Shown piece by piece: positions 27,920 to 35,876 of a stretch of 64,000 nt of DNA. Each line of letters begins with the position of its first letter. Position 1 is the stretch's first letter. The position numbers and the translations under genes were made by a program. The DNA is from Peptoniphilus_A olsenii (lineage in GTDB: Bacteria > Bacillota > Clostridia > Tissierellales > Peptoniphilaceae). The stretch spans positions 124,001 through 188,000 of the forward strand of contig NZ_JBEPMA010000001.1 in NCBI RefSeq assembly GCF_040545475.1, read 5' to 3'. The notes beneath the pieces are model-generated. The model saw nothing but the letters and a program-made list of their open reading frames with translations, ran no database searches and had not been told where the DNA came from.

Positions 27920-28594
27920 ATGAATAGTCTAAAACAATTAGATGATAATTTAAATAAGTTAAATGAAAAAATATTTTCTGAACAAGGAAAAATCGATATT
28001 CTTAAAGAAAATTTAAATGAAATTGAAAGTAAATTAAAAAATATTGCCGAATATAGTGAAACTTTAAGTAAAGTAAAAATACTATTTGAAAAGACGGCTG
28101 AATATGCTAGAGAACAATCTAAAAAACAAGTAGAAGATTTGGTAACAAAGTGTTTAGAATTTATTTTCGAAACTGATATAGAGTTTTTAATAGAGTTATC
28201 CACCTCTCGTGATATACCTGTAGCTGACTTTTTTGTACAAAATAACTATCCTGAAGGTTATTCTGTAAAAGCTAAACCTGAATTATCGAGTGGCGGAGGA
28301 GTTGTTGATATAGTATCATTAGCTTTAAGAATTGCTTTCATTCAAATTCACCAACCAAGATTAGATGGCCCTATTATTTTAGATGAACCTGGCAAACATG
28401 TTAGTGATGATTATATTTTCAATTTAGGGGAGTTTTTGAAAAAATCTTCTACATTATTTAATAGACAGATAATAATGGTCACCCATAATCCACATCTTTC
28501 TCAAATTAGTGACAAATCTTTTAATGTAAGTATAAAAAATGGCATCACTGAGGTCAATGAAAACAATCAGGAAGAGGATAATTTAATAAGTTAA
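27920..28594 (+). CDS. Rad50/SbcC-like ATPase, C-terminal half (split gene product)
   Basis: The 224-residue protein starts with about 75 residues of coiled coil and then has the C-lobe of an SMC/Rad50 ATPase: the signature motif LSSGGG (122-127), Walker B PIILDEP (151-157) and an H-loop MVTHNP with His189. It has no Walker A. The D-loop after Walker B reads GKHVS instead of the usual SALD-type sequence. It therefore complements the protein at 26229, which has Walker A but no Walker B. Its coiled coil is much shorter than that of the N-half, so the two arms are unequal. Confidence 0.8.
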   Translation: MNSLKQLDDNLNKLNEKIFSEQGKIDILKENLNEIESKLKNIAEYSETLSKVKILFEKTAEYAREQSKKQVEDLVTKCLEFIFETDIEFLIELSTSRDIPVADFFVQNNYPEGYSVKAKPELSSGGGVVDIVSLALRIAFIQIHQPRLDGPIILDEPGKHVSDDYIFNLGEFLKKSSTLFNRQIIMVTHNPHLSQISDKSFNVSIKNGITEVNENNQEEDNLIS

Positions 28595-28599
28595 AGCAC

Positions 28600-28628
28600 T
28601 TGACTTTAATATATAAAATTGTTACTAT
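28600..28628 (+). promoter_or_regulatory. Promoter upstream of the TrpR-like gene
   Basis: TTGACT (28600-28605) and TACTAT (28623-28628) are separated by 17 bases. The following 90 bases repeat the words TTACTATA (twice) and ACTTACGTG/ACTACGTA before the ribosome site, which could be operators for the downstream regulator. Confidence 0.6.
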
Positions 28629-28720
28629 ATTAATGAAATACTTACGTGTTTTATTAATAACAAAAATACTTTATTACTATAAACTACGTATATAATTTGT
28701 ACAGGAGGCCGAATAACAAT

Positions 28721-29032
28721 ATGATTTACAATTCGAAAATAAAAAACGAACAAACTGATGGTTTATTTGAAGCTATTTTACTTTTAAAAGATCTTAATGA
28801 GTGTTATAGATTTTTCGAAGATATATGTACAGTAAAAGAAATTCAAGCAATAGCCCAAAGATTACAAGTAGTAAAATTACTTGTTAAAAATAAAACATAT
28901 CACGAAATTGAAAGCGAGACTGGAGCTTCTACTGCTACAATTTCTAGAATAAATAGATCTTTAAATTATGGAGCTGATGGTTATAAACTAGTACTTACAA
29001 GACTAGGTATCGTTGAAGAAGACGAAGATTAA
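28721..29032 (+). CDS. yerC: TrpR-like protein, YerC/YecD family
   Basis: The 103-residue protein belongs to the TrpR/YerC/YecD DNA-binding family: an all-helical N-terminal part and a helix-turn-helix in KTYHEIESETGASTATISRI. Family members are Firmicute homologues of the tryptophan repressor whose ligand is not established. ATG 28721 is twelve bases from AGGAGG, a long spacing; an in-frame TTG at 28697 overlaps that site. No trp genes lie nearby, so its targets cannot be read from context. Confidence 0.88.
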   Translation: MIYNSKIKNEQTDGLFEAILLLKDLNECYRFFEDICTVKEIQAIAQRLQVVKLLVKNKTYHEIESETGASTATISRINRSLNYGADGYKLVLTRLGIVEEDED

Positions 29033-29075
29033 AAATAAACGGTTGATTTTAAATAAAATCAACCGTTTATTTTTA
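29031..29075. terminator. Bidirectional terminator between yerC and rqcH
   Basis: A stem of about 20 bp (AAATAAACGGTTGATTTTA / its complement) has A-runs on one flank and T-runs on the other, so it can end both the + strand yerC message and the - strand rqcH message. Confidence 0.9.
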
Positions 29076-30824
29076 AGAAAAATTATCTTTTTTATTAATA
29101 TTAATTGTTTTATAATTTATATAATTTACAAGACCCAATTTTCCACTAGGATGTCTTTTAACATTTATTTTAAAGGTATAATCTATAGGTATATTATTAG
29201 AACTTGATAATGAACTATATTTAGCAGCTAATTTAGCTGCCATAAGCATTGAATCGTTAGTAAAAATATTCCCATTATTTTTTAAAATTACATGAGAACC
29301 TGGTGCATCTTTTACATGAAACCAAAGATCTTTTTTGTTAGCAATCTTAAAGGTTATAAAGTCATTTTGTTTATTATTTTTACCAACATATATAATAAAA
29401 CCATCATCCGTAGTAAATTTTAAAATATTGTCTTTTTTAGATTTTACTTTATCATTATTTTTTTTATTTCTCTTTTTAATATATCCAGCGAGTATAAGTT
29501 CATCTCTTATTTCCTCTACATCTTGGATATTTTGTGCTAAATTTAAATTAAGAAGAATTGATTCTAGATAATCTATTTCTGCAGTACCTTCATCAATTTG
29601 CTCCTCTAGGAAAAGAGAAGCACTTTTTAATTTAGAATATTTCTTATAAAAATGAGCTGCATTTTGATGAGCATCTAATTTATCATCTAAAGGAACTGTT
29701 ATGATATTCATGTCATCATAAAAGTTTTCTAATTTTATATTTTTCATTCCTTTTTCAATCAAATGATAATTGGAAGAAATCAAATCAGCATATACTTTAT
29801 ATTTCTCTCTATTGATAGCCTCATTTAATTCATCAGATTGCTTTGAAATTTTTTTTCTGATTCGTTTAATTTCTTTTTTGACTATTTTCTTTAAATTCAC
29901 ACTTTTAGAATTTATAGTATTTAGTACAAGCTTTTTTGCAGAATATTCTTCAATAACGTCCGAAATTGACCCGAAATATATTTTATTTTGTTTTGCAATG
30001 GAATATAAGTCTAATGAATAAAAATCTTTATATGAGCCATCCTCGACAACAATAATTGGGCTAAAATTATTATTTTCAACTTTAATCATTATTTTCGTTA
30101 AAATTTCATTTATAGTTTCTAATTCATCCTCAGTTAAACTATTAATTGTTCTTGAAAATTCAATTCCACTAATAAATTCTAGTTCATTACATAGTTTGGG
30201 ACTAATGCCAGTATATATTTTCATTAAAGCATTTTTTACTGATGAAGACCCATTTTCAGTAGAATAGGATTTTATATTCAAAATATAGTCCTTGTTGTTA
30301 ATAGGATCTAAACCTAAAGATATATCTTTCACATTATATGTTATTCCTGGCAATATTTCTCTTACACTGGACATGGTAAAATTTATCCGTTTTATAGCAT
30401 CTATTATCCTATTATTGTCATTTTCTATTAATATAATATTAGAATATTTACCCATTAGTTCTATTATAAGACTTTTAGATTTATCAATTCCTAACTCATC
30501 TTTTGAACTTATCTCAATATCAATTATTCTATCCATTTTAAATTGACTTATATTTAGTATTTTACCACCTTCTAAATGTTTTCTTAATAACATGCAAAAT
30601 GGTGGGGGATTAACAGGATTATTAAAATCTTTATTATTTGTTAAGTATAATCTCGGTTGATTTGCAGAAGCTGATATCAGTAATCTGTTATTCTTTCCAT
30701 TATTTCTAATATTTATTAACAATTCAAAATTATCATTTTGATAAATTTTATCAATTCTTCCATTTATAATTTCATTTTTTAAATCGTATACAATATTTCT
30801 AGTTACAATTCCATCTAAGGACAT
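29073..30824 (-). CDS. rqcH: NFACT family protein RqcH/FbpA (ribosome quality control)
   Basis: RqcH binds obstructed 50S subunits with peptidyl-tRNA and directs alanine tailing of the nascent chain; the family was earlier annotated as fibronectin-binding protein. The NFACT-N domain begins MSLDGIVTRNIVYDL, with the conserved LLRKHLEGGKI block, a central coiled coil, and the C-terminal NFACT-R domain with DLWFHVKDAPGSHVILK. Start ATG 30824 follows GGTG; an in-frame ATG at 30836 overlaps the ribosome site. TATAAT lies about 15 bases upstream of that first ATG on the same strand. Confidence 0.9.
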   Translation of the reverse strand: MSLDGIVTRNIVYDLKNEIINGRIDKIYQNDNFELLINIRNNGKNNRLLISASANQPRLYLTNNKDFNNPVNPPPFCMLLRKHLEGGKILNISQFKMDRIIDIEISSKDELGIDKSKSLIIELMGKYSNIILIENDNNRIIDAIKRINFTMSSVREILPGITYNVKDISLGLDPINNKDYILNIKSYSTENGSSSVKNALMKIYTGISPKLCNELEFISGIEFSRTINSLTEDELETINEILTKIMIKVENNNFSPIIVVEDGSYKDFYSLDLYSIAKQNKIYFGSISDVIEEYSAKKLVLNTINSKSVNLKKIVKKEIKRIRKKISKQSDELNEAINREKYKVYADLISSNYHLIEKGMKNIKLENFYDDMNIITVPLDDKLDAHQNAAHFYKKYSKLKSASLFLEEQIDEGTAEIDYLESILLNLNLAQNIQDVEEIRDELILAGYIKKRNKKNNDKVKSKKDNILKFTTDDGFIIYVGKNNKQNDFITFKIANKKDLWFHVKDAPGSHVILKNNGNIFTNDSMLMAAKLAAKYSSLSSSNNIPIDYTFKINVKRHPSGKLGLVNYINYKTININKKDNFS

Positions 30825-30836
30825 ATATATCACCAT

Positions 30837-31196
30837 AAATAATTATAACATAATAGGGAAAATCAATAAAATATATGATTAAGATTATTAAATACAAATT
30901 AGAAAAATCTTTAATTTAGAACTTTATGAATGTCCATTCATATATAATTTATTAAAAATAAACTACTAAGAAATGGATAAACTTGAAGTAAAATATTTAA
31001 TTAAAATAGATAATATAATAATTAGATAGAAATGTGACATTGGGATTTTTTACAATTAATATGATATCTAAAAATAATAAAAAAATCATAAAACAATGAT
31101 CAAAACAATAAAATTAATATTAAAAAGTAATTATGATAAATAAGCTTAATTATTAACCATAAAAAATATATATTTAGGAGAAAATAACAAAAAAAT
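30837..31196. other. 360-bp AT-rich gene-poor stretch
   Basis: No reading frame of useful length and no RNA gene is recognisable on either strand. It holds the 8-2-8 palindrome at 30925 and scattered poly-A stretches. The rqcH promoter lies at its left edge. It may be the remains of deleted genes. Confidence 0.6.
30925..30942. promoter_or_regulatory. Perfect palindrome resembling a TetR-family operator
   Basis: TATGAATG-TC-CATTCATA is a perfect 8-2-8 inverted repeat. It abuts TATAAT at 30943-30948 on the + strand, so it would occupy the spacer of a promoter, the usual place for repressor operators. Operators of the form TGAATGnnCATTCA are common for TetR-family repressors. No gene lies downstream on the + strand, making it an orphan. 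Confidence 0.45.
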
Positions 31197-31234
31197 AAAA
31201 TTAGTCACAAAATTGTTATTTTGTGACTAATTTT
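31190..31234 (-). terminator. Terminator of the copper-amine-oxidase-N-like gene
   Basis: A 17-bp perfect stem (AAAATTAGTCACAAAAT / ATTTTGTGACTAATTTT) with a four-base loop lies 80 bases after the stop codon on the - strand, followed on that strand by TTTTATTTTTTTG. Confidence 0.85.
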
Positions 31235-31314
31235 ATTTCTATTATTTGAAGTTTTTTGCCCTCTTCTATTACTGATAATGTATATTTTGTAGATAAAAGT
31301 ATAAATTATTAAAA

Positions 31315-31986
31315 CTATTCATAATTAAATAAAGATCCTTTAATCTTGATATCATTTTTAGAAGAGCTTTTATTAGGAAGTATATTATCTCTATTACTTA
31401 TACTATCTTTTTTCTCTTCTAAGATATTTAAATCATTTACAGTGTCCGTATTATTATTTTTTTTATCTTTATTTTTTTCTCTTTGTTTTTTTCCACCTGC
31501 TAAAGTACCTTTTATATAAACAGTATTATTTTTCCAATCAACTTTCATTCCCATTGTTTCAGAAATAAATCTTATAGGTACATATGTTCTGCCGTCATAA
31601 AGAATCGCAGGTGCATCTAATTCTTTAAACTCAGCATTATCACCATCCAAAACTTTAGCTTTGTTTGAATTGATGTCTAATTCAATTAAACCGTCTACAC
31701 TACCTATAAGTATTCCTCTCTTATTTTCATTAATCTTATTATAAAAATTTATTTTAGCACCTAAATTTTCGGATATATACCTAACTGGAACCATGACTCT
31801 ATTAGTTGACTTGTCAAAGTATGCTCTTCCATAATCTTCAGGTATATTTTGTTCTATATCATTAATATATATACTTATCTTGCTATCACTTGCTTCTTTT
31901 GGTAATTTACCTGCAGCAAAAATATTTATATGTGTCATACACAACAGACTAATCAAAGCTGCAGTAAGTTTAATTTTAGTTTTCAT
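31315..31986 (-). CDS. Secreted protein with copper-amine-oxidase N-terminal (stalk) domain
   Basis: The 223-residue protein has a signal peptide (Lys start, hydrophobic core, cleavage near FAAGK) and then one Cu_amine_oxidN1-type domain, recognised by ISIYINDIEQNIP, VMVPVRYISENLGA, YVPIRFISETMGM and the terminal VDWKNNTVYI. A Lys/Asn-rich tail of about 65 residues follows. Despite the name such domains in Firmicutes are not catalytic; they are found on cell-wall proteins, and the amidase at 38365 carries the same domain. Ribosome site AGGAG. The function is unknown; a cell-surface or wall-associated role is inference. Confidence 0.8.
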   Translation of the reverse strand: MKTKIKLTAALISLLCMTHINIFAAGKLPKEASDSKISIYINDIEQNIPEDYGRAYFDKSTNRVMVPVRYISENLGAKINFYNKINENKRGILIGSVDGLIELDINSNKAKVLDGDNAEFKELDAPAILYDGRTYVPIRFISETMGMKVDWKNNTVYIKGTLAGGKKQREKNKDKKNNNTDTVNDLNILEEKKDSISNRDNILPNKSSSKNDIKIKGSLFNYE

Positions 31987-32027
31987 TATTTCACTCCTTC
32001 ATATTAATTATTGTATCAGAATTTTAC

Positions 32028-33020
32028 TCACTTTTCATTATTATCTTTTTCATTATCTATATCAACCTCTAATTTAGAAAGCGGGTTTGAATTTACCATT
32101 TTTCTTAAAGCTTCGTTATTAACATGAGTGTAAATTTCTGTTGTATTGACCGATTCATGTCCTAATATCTCTTGAAGAGATCTAATATCAGCATTTCCAT
32201 ATTCATACATTAAAGTAGCTGCAGTATGTCGTAATTTATGAACGGAATATTTTGTAGTATCTAAACCTGAATTTTTCATATGTTTTTCTATCATGTGTTG
32301 TATAGATCTATTGCTCATCCTTTTTTGACGCATAGATAGAAATAAAGCATCTTCGCTTATATCTGGTCTAAATTTCAAATATCTATCAATAGAATCAATA
32401 CATGAATTATTTAAATAGATTGTTCTTTCTTTTTTTCCCTTACCTAAAACTTTAAGAGTGTGATCTTCTGTAATATGATCTATATTAATATTTGATAATT
32501 CAGATAATCTCAGACCACAATTTAAAAAAATTGTTACAATTGCAAAATCACGAGTTTTATATACTTCTTTCTGTTTTGAAGATTGAATAGTTTTTAATAA
32601 ATTTAAAGATTCATTCAAACTTAGATAAACTGGCAATGTCTTTTCAATCTTAGGCATATCAATATCCTGAACCGGGTTATATTTAATGACATCTATTTTT
32701 TTAAATAGATAATTATAAAAAGATCTTACTGAAGAGAGTTTTCTAAACTTAGAACGATTTGATATTTTTCTAGTTCGTTCTAAATAAGAATTATAAGCAT
32801 ATATATCTTGTTTACTTACATCACCAAGTGTTCTCGCATCGATATCTTCAATAGTAATTTCATCAAATTTAATATCATCAGAAACAAGACCTTTTCTTCT
32901 CTTAATGTATCGCACAAATATTCTTAAATCATAATAATATTCTCTTAGGGTGTTATCAGATGAACCTTTAGTAGATTTCATATAATCTAAATAATCATCA
33001 ATTAAATTTGATTTAATCAT
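32028..33020 (-). CDS. xerC: Tyrosine recombinase XerC/XerD/XerA family
   Basis: The 330-residue protein has an N-terminal SAM-like core-binding domain and a complete catalytic set: Arg in CGLRLSELSN, Lys in GKGKKERTIYL, HKLRHTAATLM (His-x-x-Arg), His in LGHESVNT and Tyr in EIYTHVN. A 30-residue acidic tail extends past the Tyr. It is chromosomal housekeeping in context (next to rny, no att-like repeats seen), so chromosome dimer resolution is the likeliest role; the exact Xer subtype is not decided. Ribosome site AGGTG. Confidence 0.87.
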   Translation of the reverse strand: MIKSNLIDDYLDYMKSTKGSSDNTLREYYYDLRIFVRYIKRRKGLVSDDIKFDEITIEDIDARTLGDVSKQDIYAYNSYLERTRKISNRSKFRKLSSVRSFYNYLFKKIDVIKYNPVQDIDMPKIEKTLPVYLSLNESLNLLKTIQSSKQKEVYKTRDFAIVTIFLNCGLRLSELSNINIDHITEDHTLKVLGKGKKERTIYLNNSCIDSIDRYLKFRPDISEDALFLSMRQKRMSNRSIQHMIEKHMKNSGLDTTKYSVHKLRHTAATLMYEYGNADIRSLQEILGHESVNTTEIYTHVNNEALRKMVNSNPLSKLEVDIDNEKDNNEK

Positions 33021-33039
33021 TTTATCACCTCTTAATAAA

Positions 33040-33070
33040 AAAGAAAAACCTGACTATTCAAGTCAGGTTT
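33040..33070 (-). terminator. Terminator of rny, overlapping its stop codon
   Basis: AAACCTGACT and AGTCAGGTTT form a 10-bp stem with a five-base loop; on the - strand it is followed by TTTTTCTTTTTT. The stem includes the rny stop codon. xerC starts about 20 bases further on with no promoter I can see, so xerC may depend on readthrough. Confidence 0.85.
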
Positions 33071-34604
33071 ATTTAGCATATTCAATAGCTCTAGTTTCTC
33101 GTATAACATTAACTTTTATTTGTCCTGGAAAATCCAATTCAGATTCAATTCTTTTTGTTATATCTCTTGCCATTAATGTAATTTCAGCTTCTGATATCTT
33201 ATCAGGTTTAACAATAATCCTGACTTCCCTACCAGCCTGCACAGCGTATGATTTTTCAATTCCTTCAAAATCATTTGCAATTTCCTCAAGTTTTTCTAGT
33301 CTTTGTATATAAGCTTCAACAGTCTCTCTTCTAGCACCAGGTCTTGCTGCCGATATTGCATCGGCGGCTTGTACTAAAACTGATTCTACACAATTTGGCT
33401 CTACATCTCCGTGATGAGACTCAATAGCATTGATTACGTATTCCGATTCATTATATTTTCTTGCTATTTCAATACCTAAATCAACATGGGGATCATCATA
33501 ATTCCTATCAATAGATTTTCCTATATCATGCAATAGACCACCACGTTTAGCGAGTTTAATATCTGCTCCGATTTCACTGGCTAATATTCCTGCTATCTCT
33601 GAAACCTCTACAGAGTGTTTTAAATTATTTTGACCATAACTAGTCCTATATTTTAATCTGCCTAAATATTTAATTATTTCAGGATGCAAACCATGAACTC
33701 CAGCATCATAAGCTGCTTGTTCACCAGACTCTTTGATAATAGTATTAACTTCATCTTTTGCTTTTTCTACAGTTTCTTCTATTTTGGTTGGATGAATCCT
33801 TCCATCATTAACTAGCTTTTCCAAAGCAACTCTAGCTACCTCCCTACGAATAGGGTCAAAGCAAGATAAAACTACTGCCTCTGGAGTATCATCAATTATT
33901 AAATCTACACCTGTTAATGATTCGATAGCACGTATATTCCGTCCTTCACGACCGATTATTCTACCTTTCATCTCATCATTAGGGAGATTTACTACTGATA
34001 CTGTAGATTCTGCTACTTGATCTGCAGCACATCTTTGAATAGCCTGAGCAATCACATTTCTAGCGTATTTACCTGATTCCTCTTTAATTCTGTTTTCATT
34101 TTCTTTGATTATTAAAGCGGATTCGTTAGTAATTTCTTTTGTTAATTCATTTAATAAAATGCTTTTTCCTTCCTCTTTAGTAAGGCCTGCAACTTTTTGT
34201 AACTCATCTTCACGCTTTTCAACTAATTGTTCTGCATAGTCTTCTCTTTCTTTTAATCCTTCTAGTTTTCTAGTAAGTTTTTCATCTTTTTTTTCAACTT
34301 GTATAGATTTTTTATCTATTAATTTTTCTTTAGAAAGAATACGATTTTCCATATCTTTTAATTCGGATCTTCTTGTTTTTATTTCAGCATCTTGTTCGCT
34401 TCTAAGCTTTTGAATTTCTTCTTTTGCCTCCACAAGTAATTCCTTTTTTTGAGTTTGTGCTTGATGTTGTGCATCATAAATAATTTTTTTAGATAATTCT
34501 TCAGCATTATTTAGTTTGCCTTCAGAAATATATTTTCTAACAGCATAGCCACAAGCTACACCTATGATTCCAACAATAATAGATATTAATATATTAAATC
34601 CCAA
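33069..34604 (-). CDS. rny: Ribonuclease Y
   Basis: RNase Y is the membrane-bound endoribonuclease that begins mRNA decay in Firmicutes. The order is an N-terminal membrane anchor (residues 3-20), a long coiled coil (about 30-190), a KH domain with IIGREGRNIRAIESLTG, and an HD domain with LLHDIGKSID and SHHGDVEPN. Length is 511 aa. Start is TTG 34604 behind AGGAGGTG. Its promoter sits just upstream of a strong hairpin (34644-34675), so the message begins with that hairpin. Confidence 0.95.
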   Translation of the reverse strand: MGFNILISIIVGIIGVACGYAVRKYISEGKLNNAEELSKKIIYDAQHQAQTQKKELLVEAKEEIQKLRSEQDAEIKTRRSELKDMENRILSKEKLIDKKSIQVEKKDEKLTRKLEGLKEREDYAEQLVEKREDELQKVAGLTKEEGKSILLNELTKEITNESALIIKENENRIKEESGKYARNVIAQAIQRCAADQVAESTVSVVNLPNDEMKGRIIGREGRNIRAIESLTGVDLIIDDTPEAVVLSCFDPIRREVARVALEKLVNDGRIHPTKIEETVEKAKDEVNTIIKESGEQAAYDAGVHGLHPEIIKYLGRLKYRTSYGQNNLKHSVEVSEIAGILASEIGADIKLAKRGGLLHDIGKSIDRNYDDPHVDLGIEIARKYNESEYVINAIESHHGDVEPNCVESVLVQAADAISAARPGARRETVEAYIQRLEKLEEIANDFEGIEKSYAVQAGREVRIIVKPDKISEAEITLMARDITKRIESELDFPGQIKVNVIRETRAIEYAK

Positions 34605-34643
34605 TTTCTACACCTCCTATATTTAATTTTCAAGTTTCATAAT

Positions 34644-34675
34644 CAAAAAATGCAGGTAATTTTTACTTACCTACA
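34644..34675 (-). terminator. yneA terminator that also lies at the 5' end of the rny message
   Basis: On the - strand TGTAGGTAA and TTACCTGCA pair (one G-U) around a seven-base loop and are followed by TTTTTTG. It lies 70 bases after yneA. The rny promoter at 34680-34708 is upstream of it, so rny transcripts would start in or at the edge of this hairpin. Confidence 0.7.
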
Positions 34676-34679
34676 CTTA

Positions 34680-34708
34680 ATTGTATATCTTTTATTATAA
34701 TAAGTCAA
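34680..34708 (-). promoter_or_regulatory. Promoter of rny
   Basis: On the - strand TTGACT (34708-34703) and TACAAT (34685-34680) are separated by 17 bases. The start site should be near 34673, about 70 bases before the rny TTG. Confidence 0.7.
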
Positions 34709-34745
34709 ACAGATTAATGTCCTTGTACTTGATAAATAAAGTTCA

Positions 34746-35033
34746 TTAGATGCTTGAAATAACAGGGATAGCTAGTTTATCACCAGGTTGCAATTTTTGA
34801 GAATTTGTTTTGTTTATTCTTTCTATTTCTAACACAAAGATCATTTTATCTTTAAATTCATAAAAATTTGCTATGGACCATATAGTGTCTCCTTCTTTCA
34901 CCGTATATACTTCAAATTCCATCTTATCAGGTATATGTGATTCTCTTTGTAATGTAAGTCCAGTATTAAAAATAAATATAAATAGTAAAAACATAACAAC
35001 TTTAGTCTTTTTAATATAATATCTTCTTTTCAT
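34746..35033 (-). CDS. yneA: YneA-like LysM protein, putative SOS cell-division suppressor
   Basis: The 95-residue protein has a short basic start, one hydrophobic membrane helix (about 12-27) and a C-terminal LysM domain (YTVKEGDTIWSIANFY ... LQPGDKLAIP). It is divergent from lexA, as yneA is in Bacillus subtilis, where YneA is made under LexA control and delays septum formation after DNA damage. The size, domain order and position all agree. The gap to lexA holds several LexA-box-like palindromes, one (AAAT-ATAT-GTTT, 35054-35065) about 20 bases before its start. Confidence 0.8.
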   Translation of the reverse strand: MKRRYYIKKTKVVMFLLFIFIFNTGLTLQRESHIPDKMEFEVYTVKEGDTIWSIANFYEFKDKMIFVLEIERINKTNSQKLQPGDKLAIPVISSI

Positions 35034-35072
35034 TAAAATTCACCCCAAATATTAAATATATGTTTAAAAGTT

Positions 35073-35109
35073 TGTTTAGAATGTTAGTTCCAAACTTCCA
35101 TTCTAAACA
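35073..35109. repeat. 11-bp inverted repeat in the yneA-lexA intergenic region
   Basis: TGTTTAGAATG (35073-35083) and CATTCTAAACA (35099-35109) are perfect complements separated by 15 bases. It lies midway between the divergent genes, away from the start codons, and may be a regulatory site distinct from the LexA boxes. Confidence 0.6.
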
Positions 35110-35133
35110 TATGTTAATATTAAACATTTGATT
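35105..35133. promoter_or_regulatory. Two LexA-box-like palindromes
   Basis: AAAC-ATAT-GTTA (35105-35116) and AAAC-ATTT-GATT (35122-35133) resemble the AAAC-N4-GTTT box next to the lexA promoter. Firmicute LexA sites have the form GAAC-N4-GTTC/T; these are AT-shifted versions. LexA binding is inferred. Confidence 0.45.
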
Positions 35134-35158
35134 TGTCAATAGTTTTAAATAAAATATT

Positions 35159-35170
35159 AAACTTTTGTTT
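35159..35170. promoter_or_regulatory. LexA-box-like operator overlapping the lexA promoter
   Basis: AAAC-TTTT-GTTT is a symmetric half-site pair with the four-base spacing of Gram-positive LexA boxes, and its right end overlaps the -35 of lexA. Autorepression of lexA is the expected role. Confidence 0.6.
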
Positions 35171-35197
35171 GAAATGCATGTTTATCTATGATATTAT
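35169..35197 (+). promoter_or_regulatory. Promoter of lexA
   Basis: TTGAAA (35169-35174) and TATTAT (35192-35197) are separated by 17 bases; the operator at 35159-35170 overlaps the -35. Confidence 0.7.
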
Positions 35198-35242
35198 ATA
35201 TTTAATAAACTTTAACTAAACAATTATTTGGAGGTTAAATAA

Positions 35243-35860
35243 ATGTATGAAGATTTAAATCAAAGAGAATTAGAGATATTACTATTTATAAAAAAGTTTT
35301 TAGAGAGAAAGGGATATCCCCCTACCGTAAGAGAAATATGTAAAGGATGTAAAATTAAATCTACTTCTACTGTCTATTACGCATTAGAGAAATTAGAAGA
35401 TAAAAATTATATTCGTAAAGATGCATCTAAAACACGTGCTTTAGAAATTATAACTCAAGACAACGATTTGTTAATTACAAAAAAGAAAACAACAGATATC
35501 CCCATAGTAGGTAAAGTAACAGCAGGATCTCCAATTTTAGCCGTAGAAAATATTGACGACACAATGCCATTACCTTTAAATTTTGTAAATGATAGAGATT
35601 TATTTATATTAAAGGTTTCAGGAGAAAGTATGATCAATGTTGGAATTTTAGATGGAGACTATGTTATTATAGAAAAAACGAATACTGCTAAAAATGGAGA
35701 CAAGGTATTAGCTTTAATAGATGATGAAGCCACTATTAAAACTTTTTATAAGGAAGATTATAGATATAGATTGCAACCTGAAAATGATACTATGGAACCT
35801 ATGTACTTTAATTATTTGACAATTCTTGGAAAAGTTGTAGGGTTATATAGAAAATTTTAA
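35243..35860 (+). CDS. lexA: LexA repressor
   Basis: LexA represses the SOS regulon until RecA filaments trigger self-cleavage. The 205-residue protein has a winged helix domain (NQRELEILLFIKKF; recognition helix KSTSTVYYALEKL), the Ala-Gly cleavage site in KVTAGSPI, the catalytic Ser in SGESM and Lys in DDEATIKTF. The ribosome site is TTGGAGG. It is divergent from yneA and followed, with no terminator, by a decayed Rieske oxygenase gene. Confidence 0.95.
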   Translation: MYEDLNQRELEILLFIKKFLERKGYPPTVREICKGCKIKSTSTVYYALEKLEDKNYIRKDASKTRALEIITQDNDLLITKKKTTDIPIVGKVTAGSPILAVENIDDTMPLPLNFVNDRDLFILKVSGESMINVGILDGDYVIIEKTNTAKNGDKVLALIDDEATIKTFYKEDYRYRLQPENDTMEPMYFNYLTILGKVVGLYRKF

Positions 35861-35876
35861 AGAATTATTAGAGATT

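Noticed and set aside
29013..29207. 64-codon + strand frame after yerC
   Set aside because: It overlaps the yerC end, the bidirectional terminator and the rqcH 3' end; it is AT-rich translation only.
32028..33020. Xer-type recombinase as an integrase of a mobile element
   Set aside because: No att-like direct repeats, phage genes or transposition genes flank it, and its neighbours are housekeeping genes, so a chromosome-resolution role is more likely.
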